In this document: positions 44,543-53,178 of the stretch, one piece after another
Layout of the letters: each line of letters begins with the position of its first letter
How positions within the stretch are numbered: the stretch's first letter is position 1
Origin: Bacteroidetes bacterium GWF2_38_335
GTDB taxonomy: Bacteria; Bacteroidota; Bacteroidia; Bacteroidales; GWF2-38-335
Reading direction: 5' to 3'
Length of the DNA: 64,000 nucleotides
Assembly (NCBI GenBank): GCA_001769535.1
Contig: MEOH01000006.1
Span: 62,001 to 126,000 of the forward strand
The notes under the pieces: model-generated
Database searches by the model: none
What the model was told of the DNA's origin: nothing
What the model saw: only the letters and a program-made list of their open reading frames with translations
Made by a program: the position numbers and the translations under genes

Positions 44543-45171
44543 TACCTATTGATATTTCATTTCAGAATATTTTTGATGCCAATCATTTGATTGAGTATGG
44601 AGGATTTGCCTTAATTCTTATTATCGTTTACCTCGAAACAGGATTTTTTTTGGGTTTTGTACTGCCCGGCGGCGACTACATGTTGTTTGCAACCGGTATG
44701 CTTTCTGCAAGTTTCCTGCCCGATATTCCGCTCCTGCTGATTGTGCTTTCACTGGTTACTGCTTCATTCCTCGGTGACCTTACCGGATATTTCAAAGGCA
44801 GGTGGCTGGGAAGCAAACTTTTTACCGGAAACAAATCACGCTTTTTTAAAATTGAATATATTGAAAAAGGAAACAGTTTTTATGAAAAATATGGTATGCG
44901 GGCATTTATCATTGGCAGGTACTTGCCGGTAATCAGGACCCTGGTGCCAATGATAGCCGGTGCAAGCGAATTTAAATTAAATAAATTTCTAATCTACAAT
45001 TTGCTGGGCGCAACAACCTGGGTTGGAACGCTGGTCCCCCTGGGCTATTTTATCGGTGAAACTTATCCTGATGCAATAAATTATTCGATCTATTTTATAA
45101 TTATTTTTGCTGCCATTGCTTCGTTTCCGGTAATTAAAATCTTGCTTTCAGGGAAAAAAGTAAAATTATAA
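44539..45171 (+). CDS. DedA-family membrane protein
   Basis: 210 residues, typical for DedA/SNARE-associated membrane proteins. It has a reentrant loop with FVLPGGDYMLFATGML and the conserved GRYLPVIRTLVPMIAG segment whose Arg residues are essential in DedA proteins. Bacterial DedA members flip undecaprenyl phosphate or other lipids and affect envelope and membrane potential. Start overlaps the terC stop by four bases. Confidence 0.93.
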   Translation: MIPIDISFQNIFDANHLIEYGGFALILIIVYLETGFFLGFVLPGGDYMLFATGMLSASFLPDIPLLLIVLSLVTASFLGDLTGYFKGRWLGSKLFTGNKSRFFKIEYIEKGNSFYEKYGMRAFIIGRYLPVIRTLVPMIAGASEFKLNKFLIYNLLGATTWVGTLVPLGYFIGETYPDAINYSIYFIIIFAAIASFPVIKILLSGKKVKL

Positions 45172-45261
45172 ATGAGGTTACCTTTATCATATAGCTTTAT
45201 TGGATTTTGAGTATTTTTGTTTAAATTAGCCTCACTAAAAACATGGAAGCGGCATTAATTA

Positions 45262-47679
45262 ATGAAAAACAACCTGCTCAAAAAACAAATACTGGTTTTT
45301 GCATCAATTCAATTGGTCTTTGCCATATACATTAATGCACAGAACAGTTACACCGACAGTTTACTTTTATCAATAAGCAAATCGAAAACCGACAGTATAA
45401 AAATCAAGGGATACGAAGAACTTGCTGAGTATTTTAAAACCATTAAACCCGACAGCGCGCTTTACTATCATGAAAAGGCCCTTAAGCTGGCGACAAAAAG
45501 CAATTCATTTAAAAAACAACAAAATCAAACAGCTATTTTGATGAATATGGCTAATCTTTACGCCTATAGCTTTTCTGATTTTAAAAACTCAACATTGTAT
45601 AGCTCAAAAGCCAGAAAAATATATGAAAAATATATTGACAACAGAGATACCCTGATTTATAATTGGGCCATGAACGGTATTGCCGATCTGTATAACCTTG
45701 ATGCTTCAGTAATGTTTTTTCAGGGCAAATACAGTGATGCAGTAGTGCTGTTCAAGAAAAGTGTTGAAATTTACCAATCCATACACGACGAGGAAAGTGC
45801 AATTCTTGGTATTGGCAACCTCGGAGTGGTATATACCAATATTGGTGATTATGTCAGGGCTGTCGAAAACATCAGGATTATATTAAAGTTCAATGAAAAA
45901 AACAACAACAAGCAGGGTATGGCAAAAAATTACAATAACCTGGCAATTGTTTACGTAAAACAGAAAAGTTTTGAGCTGGCAAAAAAATATTATGAAAAAG
46001 CCATTAAAATAGCAAAGGAAATTAATTATAAGGAAGGTCTGTCAAGATATTACGCTAATATTGGCATGTTGAATTATGATCTGGGTTTTTTAAGCACAAC
46101 TGAAAAAGGCAGGGATTCGCTTTTTGCCATTAGCGAAAAATACATTAATGATGCTCAAGTCCTTTATAATGAATTAAATTTTGTTGAGGGGATAGCCGAT
46201 TGCTACAACAATCTCAGTTTAATTCAAACCGCCAGAAAAAACTACACAAAAGCCCTCGAATTTCTGGAGAAAAGTCTTGAAATACAGAAAAAAATAAACA
46301 ACCTTGACGGAGAAGCAACGGCTTATAACAACCTTGCAGAAAACATGATTTTTCAGGGAAAATACAGTCAGGCAATTGATTATGCCCTGAAAGCCTATAA
46401 TTATTCCATTGAATCGGGATCGCTTTCTGTCAGAGCAAGTTCGTGTAAAAAACTTGCCGACGGATATGCCGGAATGGGACGCCATTTTGAAGCTGTGAAA
46501 TATCTCAACGAGTTGGTGGAGTTGAAAGACAGTCTTTTCGATCAGGAAAAAACCAACGCTATTGCCAATATGGAAGCCCGGTATGATGTGGAAAAGAAAC
46601 AGGAAGAAATTGAAAAACAGCAATTGGTAATTGCCAAAAAAGATGCCGAAATGAAACAGCAGGATGAGGAAAATGCACGACAAAAACTTCAACGCAATAT
46701 GTTTATCGGGGCATTCCTGTTTATGATTTTACTTGCGTTTTTTATTTACCGTAACTTCAGACAAAAGAAAAAGGCAAACATTATTCTTTTCAATCAAAAA
46801 CAACAAATCGAGATACAGAATACAAAACTTCAGCAGGCAAATGAGGAAATTACTGCACAAAGGGATGAGATTGATGAACAAAGAGCCATTCTCAGTGAGC
46901 AGAAAAAGGAAATTACCGACAGCATCAATTATGCAAAAAGAATTCAACAGGCCGTTTTGCCTTCCGGCGAATCAGCTTCTTCAATTTTGGGCGAACATTT
47001 CATTTTTTTTAAGCCCCGCGATATTGTAAGCGGTGATTTTTACTGGGCTGCGCGGATAAAAAATTTATTGGTGGTATGTGTGGCAGATTGTACCGGACAT
47101 GGTGTTCCCGGAGGATTCATGAGCATGCTCGGGGTTTCTTTCCTCAATGAAATTGTCAGGAAAAAAGAAGTCATCATTTCCGGCGAAGTTCTTGACCAGT
47201 TGCGAAACTCGGTAATTGACGCCCTTCAACAGGAAGCAACCCGTGATCATGATTTTGGCTCAGTGAAAGACGGAATGGATATTTGTCTTTGCGTTATTGA
47301 CACAGCAACACAAAAAGTTCAGTTTTCCGGAGCAAACAACCCATTGTATATTGTTGATTGCAGAGGAAATGTAAATGAAATCCAACCCGACAAACAACCT
47401 GTTGCCATGTACGATTGCATGAACCCCTTTACCAGTAATGAAATTTTCTTAAATGCAGGTGATTGCATTTATCTAACCAGCGATGGCTTTTCGGATCAGT
47501 TTGGCGGACCAACTCAAAACGGAAAAAAATTCAAAACAAAAAAATTAAAGGAACTGCTGGCTGTAATAGCATCAAAACCTATGAGCGAACAATTGGAGGA
47601 GCTGGACAAGGCATTTATTGAATGGAAAGGAATGCACGAACAAACGGATGATATTACCATCCTCGGAATAAGGTTTTAA
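45262..47679 (+). CDS. TPR sensor with SpoIIE-type phosphatase
   Basis: 805 residues. After a signal peptide (to NAQN) come about seven TPR units (roughly 60-440), e.g. GNLGVVYTNIGDYVRAVENI and NNLAENMIFQGKYSQAIDYA. A helix (about 480-498) crosses the membrane, a coiled coil follows (about 500-565), and the C-terminal ~240 residues are a PP2C-like SpoIIE phosphatase with VSGDFYWA and ADCTGHGVPGGFMSML, plus the TDDITILGI end that holds the last metal-binding Asp. The exported TPRs probably sense an envelope signal and the cytoplasmic phosphatase acts on an anti-anti-sigma. No STAS or RsbW-like gene is in the window. Confidence 0.93.
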   Translation: MKNNLLKKQILVFASIQLVFAIYINAQNSYTDSLLLSISKSKTDSIKIKGYEELAEYFKTIKPDSALYYHEKALKLATKSNSFKKQQNQTAILMNMANLYAYSFSDFKNSTLYSSKARKIYEKYIDNRDTLIYNWAMNGIADLYNLDASVMFFQGKYSDAVVLFKKSVEIYQSIHDEESAILGIGNLGVVYTNIGDYVRAVENIRIILKFNEKNNNKQGMAKNYNNLAIVYVKQKSFELAKKYYEKAIKIAKEINYKEGLSRYYANIGMLNYDLGFLSTTEKGRDSLFAISEKYINDAQVLYNELNFVEGIADCYNNLSLIQTARKNYTKALEFLEKSLEIQKKINNLDGEATAYNNLAENMIFQGKYSQAIDYALKAYNYSIESGSLSVRASSCKKLADGYAGMGRHFEAVKYLNELVELKDSLFDQEKTNAIANMEARYDVEKKQEEIEKQQLVIAKKDAEMKQQDEENARQKLQRNMFIGAFLFMILLAFFIYRNFRQKKKANIILFNQKQQIEIQNTKLQQANEEITAQRDEIDEQRAILSEQKKEITDSINYAKRIQQAVLPSGESASSILGEHFIFFKPRDIVSGDFYWAARIKNLLVVCVADCTGHGVPGGFMSMLGVSFLNEIVRKKEVIISGEVLDQLRNSVIDALQQEATRDHDFGSVKDGMDICLCVIDTATQKVQFSGANNPLYIVDCRGNVNEIQPDKQPVAMYDCMNPFTSNEIFLNAGDCIYLTSDGFSDQFGGPTQNGKKFKTKKLKELLAVIASKPMSEQLEELDKAFIEWKGMHEQTDDITILGIRF

Positions 47680-47735
47680 TTGCAAAGCTTAATCCATACA
47701 TACTAAAAAAACATTATCTCCGTTTTTCATACCAG

Positions 47736-47767
47736 TTCGTGAAAAACAATAAGTTTTACTATCTTTA
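47736..47767 (+). promoter_or_regulatory. probable promoter of porQ
   Basis: TTCG, 20 bases, TATCTTTA: one mismatch in each box against TTTG-N19-21-TAnnTTTG. It lies just before the start at 47782. Confidence 0.45.
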
Positions 47768-47781
47768 CAGAGATTTTTAAT

Positions 47782-48831
47782 ATGAAAACGGTAATAGCTG
47801 CCATACTGATTTTTTCCGCAAGTCTTCTGAATGCCCAGATCGGAGGAAAAAATACCTATGAATTCCTTGATCTTCCCAATTCAGCCCGAGTGGCTTCGCT
47901 TGGTGGCAATGCCCTTGCTCTGTGTGATGGCGACATCAATATGGTTTTCCATAACCCCTCGCTGCTGAATGAATCCATGGACAACCATGTGGTGGCAAAT
48001 TACGTGAATTACTTTTCGGATATCAACTTCGGATACGCTGCCTATGCCAAAAAATTCAAAAAGTTTGGCATGCTGGGGTTCGGGATACATTACATTAATT
48101 ACGGAGATTTCGTAAGAGCCGATGAAACTTCTGCCATTTTGGGAAATTTCAAGGCTTCTGAGCAATCGCTTAATGTTAGCTGGGCAAAACCCCTCGATTC
48201 ATTGTTTTCTGTTGGAGCTACCGCAAAAATTATATATTCGGCCCTGGATAGTTACTTTTCAGCCGGAATGGTTTTTGATGCCGGTGCAACTTATTATAAC
48301 AGTAAAAAATTATTTGGGGCTGCTGTGGTTTTAAAAAATTTCGGAACACAATTCAAATCCTATACCAAAGGCAATTACGAACCCATGCCCATGGATATTC
48401 AGCTTGGTTTTTCCAAAAAACTCAGATATGCCCCGTTCAGGTTTTCGGTAACAGCTCAAAATCTACTGAGGTGGGACATGAGCTACATCAATACCAACGA
48501 GCCCGACGAATCGGTTGACCCGCTCACAGGTGAGCCCATCAAAGAAAATAAACTTGAAAAACGTGCCGATAATTTCATGAAACATTTTATCCTCGGATCG
48601 GAATTGATCATGTCTAAAAATTTCTTTATCAGACTGGGTTATAATTACCAGAGACGTTCTGAACTTAAAATCTCAACAAGAGCATTCACCGTTGGCTTTT
48701 CATGGGGATTCGGTTTCCGCATCAATAAATTTCATTTCAGCTATGGTCGCGCTACCTACCATTTGGCCGGACCATCCAACCATTTTTCCATCTCAACAAG
48801 TCTGAGCGACTTCATGAAAAAGGCAGAGTAA
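47782..48831 (+). CDS. porQ: type IX secretion system protein PorQ
   Basis: 349 residues with a signal peptide (to LNAQ). The start of the mature part, GGKNTYEFLDLPNSARVASL, and the LGGNALALCDGDINMVFHNP segment are typical of PorQ, a member of the PorV/FadL-like outer-membrane barrel family. In P. gingivalis PorQ works with PorV, PorU and PorZ to attach cargo at the surface. The barrel ends with SISTSLSDFMKK. This is the only T9SS machinery gene in the window, matching the four T9SS cargo proteins nearby. Cmk follows on the same strand, as in many Bacteroidota. Confidence 0.93.
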   Translation: MKTVIAAILIFSASLLNAQIGGKNTYEFLDLPNSARVASLGGNALALCDGDINMVFHNPSLLNESMDNHVVANYVNYFSDINFGYAAYAKKFKKFGMLGFGIHYINYGDFVRADETSAILGNFKASEQSLNVSWAKPLDSLFSVGATAKIIYSALDSYFSAGMVFDAGATYYNSKKLFGAAVVLKNFGTQFKSYTKGNYEPMPMDIQLGFSKKLRYAPFRFSVTAQNLLRWDMSYINTNEPDESVDPLTGEPIKENKLEKRADNFMKHFILGSELIMSKNFFIRLGYNYQRRSELKISTRAFTVGFSWGFGFRINKFHFSYGRATYHLAGPSNHFSISTSLSDFMKKAE

Positions 48832-48852
48832 AGAATTCTATTACACTTCCAA

Positions 48853-48884
48853 TTTGTTGATTGGACCGAAATTTCCTATTTTTA
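48853..48884 (+). promoter_or_regulatory. promoter of cmk
   Basis: TTTG at 48853-48856, 20 bases, TATTTTTA at 48877-48884: perfect -33 box and -7 with only the last base changed. It supports translation from the ATG at 48931 and not from the TTG at 48913. Confidence 0.6.
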
Positions 48885-48930
48885 CATTTGATTTTTTTTA
48901 TCCGGACTGATTTTGTTTAAATGCAATCCT

Positions 48931-49608
48931 ATGAATAAAAAACTAGTCATAGCCGTAGACGGTTATTCATCATGTGGAAAAAGTACCGTTGCCAGGGAAC
49001 TGGCGCATAAACTCGGTTATATCTATATTGACAGCGGAGCCATGTACAGAGCTGCTACTCTTTTTTGCATGGAAAACAATTTATTGGGAGATGAGCAGAA
49101 AATAATCAGCCGGCTGAATGAAATAAACATTGAGTTCAGATTAAATCCTGTTAACGGAAATGCCGATACCTGGCTAAATGAAGTTAATGTTGAAAACAGA
49201 ATACGTAAAATAGATGTTTCTGATAATGTAAGTCAGGTAAGCCGAATAAAAAATGTGCGCGAAAAAATGGTAGCCATCCAGCGTAAATTGGGCGAGAAAA
49301 AGGGAATTGTTATGGATGGACGAGATATCGGAACCGTCGTTTTTCCAGATGCCGACCTGAAAATTTTCATGACTGCCAGTCCCGAAATCAGGGCACAAAG
49401 AAGATTCGATGAACTTGTTGCAAAAGGAGATAACATTTCTTTGGACGAGATTATTTCAAACATCAAAAAAAGGGATCAAATGGATGAAAACCGCACCGAA
49501 AGTCCCTTGCGTAAAGCAGATGATGCCGTTGTCCTTGATAACGGAAATATGACGCGAAATGAACAGATGGAATGGATTATGAACCTGGTTGCAAGTAAAA
49601 TACAATAA
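48931..49608 (+). CDS. cmk: (d)CMP kinase
   Basis: 225 residues. It contains the P-loop GYSSCGKST near the start, the YIDSGAMYRA substrate motif, MDGRDIGTVVFP and QRRFDELVAKG in the lid region. It phosphorylates CMP and dCMP with ATP. The length fits Cmk. ispH follows after 13 bases, a pairing known in many Bacteroidota. Confidence 0.96.
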   Translation: MNKKLVIAVDGYSSCGKSTVARELAHKLGYIYIDSGAMYRAATLFCMENNLLGDEQKIISRLNEINIEFRLNPVNGNADTWLNEVNVENRIRKIDVSDNVSQVSRIKNVREKMVAIQRKLGEKKGIVMDGRDIGTVVFPDADLKIFMTASPEIRAQRRFDELVAKGDNISLDEIISNIKKRDQMDENRTESPLRKADDAVVLDNGNMTRNEQMEWIMNLVASKIQ

Positions 49609-49621
49609 TTTTCAGATACAA

Positions 49622-50497
49622 ATGAAAGTAGAAATTGACCCGGGATCCGGATTTTGCTTTGGTGTGGTAAATGCCATTGAAAGGGCTGAGGATGAACTGG
49701 ATAAAACCGGAAAACTCTACTGTCTTGGAGATATTGTACACAATAATGTGGAAGTAAACCGACTGAAAGAAAAAGGACTGATTACCATCAACCACGACGA
49801 ATTTTCAAAGCTTAAAAACTGCAAGGTGCTTATCAGGGCACATGGAGAACCTCCCGAGACATATCAGATAGCCGAAAAAAACCAGATCACACTTATTGAT
49901 GCATCCTGTCCGGTTGTTCTAAAACTCCAGGAACGGATAAAAAAGGGTTACGAAAACATGAAAAAGGTGAACGGGCAGATAGTTATTTTCGGAAAACTTG
50001 GTCACGCCGAGGTAAACGGACTGGTAGGGCAGACAAATCAGGAAGCCATTGTGGTGGAGGGCATGGAAGACATTTCGAAAATAAATCTATCGCTGCCGGT
50101 AAAGATTTTTTCACAAACAACAAAAAGTATCGACGAGTACAAGGAACTCATCGAAGAAATAAAAAACCGTAAAAAGAAACTGGGGTTTGAGGAGATTCCG
50201 TTCATTGAAAATGATACCATTTGCAGGCAGGTTTCCACGCGCGGACCAAAACTTATGGCCTTTGCCCAAAAACACGATGTGATAATTTTTGTGAGCGGAA
50301 GTAAATCATCCAATGGCAAAATGTTGTATGATGTATGTAAAAAAGAGAATCCGATGACGTTTTTTGTTTCTGATATCTATGAAATAGAAAAGGACTGGTT
50401 TAAAAATGTAAAATCGGTTGGAGTTTGTGGTGCAACTTCATCTCCCCGTTGGCTAATGGAAAAGATTGCAGAGCACATTCAAACACTATCAAAATAA
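49622..50497 (+). CDS. ispH: 4-hydroxy-3-methylbut-2-enyl diphosphate reductase
   Basis: 291 residues. The three cysteines that bind the 4Fe-4S cluster are in place: Cys12 (GFCFGV), Cys96 (DASCPVV) and Cys201 (DTICRQVSTR), together with substrate-binding His40 (DIVHNN) and His74 (RAHGEPP). It makes IPP and DMAPP in the last step of the MEP pathway. The ATG at 49622 is chosen, because MKVEIDPGSGFCFG is the family start; the earlier in-frame start at 49589 overlaps cmk. Confidence 0.97.
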   Translation: MKVEIDPGSGFCFGVVNAIERAEDELDKTGKLYCLGDIVHNNVEVNRLKEKGLITINHDEFSKLKNCKVLIRAHGEPPETYQIAEKNQITLIDASCPVVLKLQERIKKGYENMKKVNGQIVIFGKLGHAEVNGLVGQTNQEAIVVEGMEDISKINLSLPVKIFSQTTKSIDEYKELIEEIKNRKKKLGFEEIPFIENDTICRQVSTRGPKLMAFAQKHDVIIFVSGSKSSNGKMLYDVCKKENPMTFFVSDIYEIEKDWFKNVKSVGVCGATSSPRWLMEKIAEHIQTLSK

Positions 50498-50590
50498 CCA
50501 TGTGTCATTTTTTTCGTATCTTCATATAATTTGTATTTCTAAAATAGGAATTGATTAGTAATTTCGCTGAATTTTAAAATTTTCTTAAAA

Positions 50591-51571
50591 ATGAGTAAAA
50601 TAAAGAACATTGCTGTATTGACTTCAGGAGGCGATGCTCCGGGCATGAATGCCGCTATCAGGGCAGTTGTGAGATCGGCAATTTATCATCACCTGAGGGT
50701 TTTTGGAGTCCGCCACGGCTATGAAGGCATGATTCAGGGTCAGTTAAAGGAAATGAAATCACACCATGTGGCTAATATTATTCAGCGCGGAGGAACCATT
50801 TTAAAATCTGCCCGTTGTGAGGAATTTAAAACCCCCGAAGGAAGAAAAAAAGCATACGAGCAACTTAAATCTTTTGATATTGACGGAGTGGTGGTGATAG
50901 GTGGCGATGGCACTTTTAAAGGCGCCCGTGCATTTATGGACGAATATGAAATTCCATTTGTTGGGGTTCCGGGAACCATTGACAATGACCTTTTCGGTAC
51001 CGATTATACAATTGGATATGACACCGCAGTGAATACAGTTGTTGAAGCCATAGATAAAATAAGGGATACAGCCAGCTCACACAACCGATTATTTTTTGTC
51101 GAAGTAATGGGAAGGGATGCCGGTTTTATAGCTTTACGCAGTGGCATTGCCTGCGGAGCAGAAGCTATTCTGATACCCGAAAAACAAACACATCTGGAAA
51201 CCCTCAGGTCACATCTGGAAGATGGCCCACGGCGTAAAAAATCAAGCAATATTATTTTGGTTGCCGAAGGCGAAGTGGCAGGCGGAGCATTTGCCATTGC
51301 CGAAAAAGTTAAGGAAGATTTTAAAGAATATGATGTCAGGGTTACAGTACTGGGACATATTCAGCGTGGAGGAACACCGTCGGCTTTTGACAGGTTTTTA
51401 GCAACTAGGCTTGGTGTTGCCGCTGTTCAGGCATTGCTTGACGACCAAAAGAGTATCATGGTTGGTTATATGGATAGGGAAATTGTTCACATTCCTTTCA
51501 ATAAAACCATCAAGCACAACCGCACTGTTAATCAGGAATTGCTTGATTTGTTTGATATTTTGAATGTTTAG
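50591..51571 (+). CDS. pfkA: 6-phosphofructokinase
   Basis: 326 residues, the usual bacterial length. It shows TSGGDAPGMNAAIRAVVR (ATP site), IGGDGTFKGA, PGTIDNDLFGTD with the catalytic Asp, VEVMGRDAGFIAL and LGHIQRGGTPSAFDR. It phosphorylates fructose-6-phosphate in glycolysis. Gly at the GGDGT+1 neighbourhood and the ATP-type motif point to ATP rather than pyrophosphate as donor. A strong terminator follows directly. Confidence 0.97.
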   Translation: MSKIKNIAVLTSGGDAPGMNAAIRAVVRSAIYHHLRVFGVRHGYEGMIQGQLKEMKSHHVANIIQRGGTILKSARCEEFKTPEGRKKAYEQLKSFDIDGVVVIGGDGTFKGARAFMDEYEIPFVGVPGTIDNDLFGTDYTIGYDTAVNTVVEAIDKIRDTASSHNRLFFVEVMGRDAGFIALRSGIACGAEAILIPEKQTHLETLRSHLEDGPRRKKSSNIILVAEGEVAGGAFAIAEKVKEDFKEYDVRVTVLGHIQRGGTPSAFDRFLATRLGVAAVQALLDDQKSIMVGYMDREIVHIPFNKTIKHNRTVNQELLDLFDILNV

Positions 51572-51580
51572 AAAAAATTA

Positions 51581-51633
51581 TTTAGCCGCGAATGCGCGAA
51601 TATGAAATTCGCGCATTCGCGGCTAAATTTTTT
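51581..51633. terminator. long bidirectional terminator
   Basis: TTTAGCCGCGAATGCGCGAA (51581-51600) and its perfect complement (51608-51627) form a 20-bp stem with a 7-base loop, with T-run on the right and A-run on the left. It separates the convergent pfkA and ECF sigma genes. The stem is unusually long and GC-rich for this DNA and may be a mobile palindrome. Confidence 0.85.
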
Positions 51634-51635
51634 AA

Positions 51636-52115
51636 TTAATTCCTGCCGTAAGCAACCAGCATTTCCGAAAGTTTTTTGCGACTGAAGAAAATCCTGCTTT
51701 TTACTGTGCCCACAGGCACTTTGGTTATATCAGATATTTCCTTGTATTTATATCCGCTGGTAAAAAGTTTGAAGGTGGTTTTGTGATCATCTTCAAGTAA
51801 GTCAATGCTTTTTTCAAGTTCATTTACTGATACACTTACTTCAGCATTGCTGCCTGTGACAGCTCCGTTCATTGAAACATCATCGCTCAGCTGATACCTC
51901 TTTTTCTTTTTGTATTCATTGATGAAACTGTTTTTGAGAATGGTACTCAACCATCCAAAAAGGTTTTTATCATCTGTAAATTTTTCTCTGTTTAATAATG
52001 CTTTGAGATAAGTTTCCTGCACCAGGTCCTGGGCATCGTTTCGGTTGAGGGTCAGACTCATTGCGAAATTCATAAGTCTGTTATTGTGTTGGTATATGTT
52101 GTTTATAGCTTCCAT
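51636..52115 (-). CDS. ECF sigma factor next to a B12-type regulator
   Basis: 159 residues starting at 52115 (MEAINNIYQHNNRLMNFAMS). An in-frame Met at 52184 exists, but a good promoter lies at 52161-52192 inside that extension, so it is rejected. Sigma2 (NRNDAQDLVQETYLKALLNR, LFGWLSTILKNSFINEYKK) and sigma4 (ISDITKVPVGTVKSRIFFSR) are clear. The family of short sigma factors with this start is frequent in Bacteroidota. It lies 138 bases downstream of a MerR-B12 regulator on the same strand, like litS beside litR in Streptomyces; light-responsive control is a hypothesis. Confidence 0.93.
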   Translation of the reverse strand: MEAINNIYQHNNRLMNFAMSLTLNRNDAQDLVQETYLKALLNREKFTDDKNLFGWLSTILKNSFINEYKKKKRYQLSDDVSMNGAVTGSNAEVSVSVNELEKSIDLLEDDHKTTFKLFTSGYKYKEISDITKVPVGTVKSRIFFSRKKLSEMLVAYGRN

Positions 52116-52160
52116 TTTCTGTAAATTTAATTGTTTATTAAAATCAATATAAATATGAAA

Positions 52161-52192
52161 CAAAGATAAATAATGTTTAAGCAAAAACCAAA
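52161..52192 (-). promoter_or_regulatory. promoter of the ECF sigma gene
   Basis: On the - strand TTTG, 20 bases, TATCTTTG: a perfect match to the Bacteroidota consensus. Five GTTTA or TAAAC pentamers (52133, 52175, 52198, 52218, 52234) surround it and could be sites for the neighbouring regulator. Confidence 0.75.
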
Positions 52193-52253
52193 TAAATTAA
52201 ACACTATTTTTAATTGAGTTTAAATAAAAGTTATAAACAATTAAAATACAGCA

Positions 52254-53138
52254 CTATAAAATTTTCAATATTTTTTCTAATTCATAAAAAGTTGTTAATT
52301 TTATTATTTTTTCATTATTTAATTCAGGCAGGTTCTTAATTTGAATTCCTGAAATGATTATTTTCGATTTATTGAATTTTTCAGTCAAATCACCGATGTA
52401 CTCAGTAAGTTTTTGCTTTGAAATATTCGAGGTAAAAGAGGTCACAAGAAATTCAGCCGGTTTTGCATTCCATGTCTTTACAAGATCGGGCAGGGGTACA
52501 CTTTGTCCAAGATAAATGACCTTGCCTCCTGCTTTTTTTATCAGATAATAGGAGTATAATAATCCCAATTCATGCAGCTCGTTTTCGTGAAGAAAAAGAA
52601 TGAATTTTCGGTTTTCATTTTCGGGTTCCTTCAATTTTTCAATTTCAGAAAAGAAGAGTTTTTTAATGATGTTTGACACAAAATGTTCCTGTGCAGGGTT
52701 GATGGCTTCGGTTTGCCATAGTATTCCCACTTTTGTAAAAAAAGGATAAATCAGATTATTCACTGTATTTTGAAAACCTGATTTTTGTATTGTTTTTAGC
52801 ACTGTTTTTTCAAAGGCAGGCTGATCAAAATCAATCATGGCAATGATGAGTTTTTCAACCGGATCATTTTTGTCAGCAGTTTTAGAGCTGCATAGATTTA
52901 CTTTTTTTAGTATCTCTTCAGCTGAAAAGTGTGCAATCTGAGAAATTTTAAAATTATTTTCGAGTAAAATTGAAATGTTCAGAAGTTTTCGAAGGTCATT
53001 GTCCAGATAATAACGGATATTGGTATCGGTACGCTGTGGTTCGAATATATTGTATCTTTTTTCCCATATACGAATGGTGTGCGCTTTAATTCCGGATATA
53101 TCCTCAAGATCTTTTATGGAATAAACCTGTATGTCCAT
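52254..53138 (-). CDS. MerR-family B12-binding regulator (CarH/LitR-like)
   Basis: 294 residues from the ATG at 53138 (53153 and 53168 are in-frame alternatives). The N-terminal MerR helix-turn-helix reads YSIKDLEDISGIKAHTIRIW. The four-helix part holds W141-x9-E151-H152 (WQTEAINPAQEH), the Wx9EH signature that caps adenosylcobalamin in CarH photoreceptors. The Rossmann part has ELHELG, matching the (E/D)xHxxG motif with ligand His189. Known CarH/LitR proteins repress carotenoid or photolyase genes in the dark and release DNA in light. An ECF sigma gene follows downstream. No carotenoid gene is in the window. Confidence 0.9.
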   Translation of the reverse strand: MDIQVYSIKDLEDISGIKAHTIRIWEKRYNIFEPQRTDTNIRYYLDNDLRKLLNISILLENNFKISQIAHFSAEEILKKVNLCSSKTADKNDPVEKLIIAMIDFDQPAFEKTVLKTIQKSGFQNTVNNLIYPFFTKVGILWQTEAINPAQEHFVSNIIKKLFFSEIEKLKEPENENRKFILFLHENELHELGLLYSYYLIKKAGGKVIYLGQSVPLPDLVKTWNAKPAEFLVTSFTSNISKQKLTEYIGDLTEKFNKSKIIISGIQIKNLPELNNEKIIKLTTFYELEKILKIL

Positions 53139-53178
53139 TTCTCTTTTTTCCATTGTAACAATTTTCAAGGTTTCTTGT

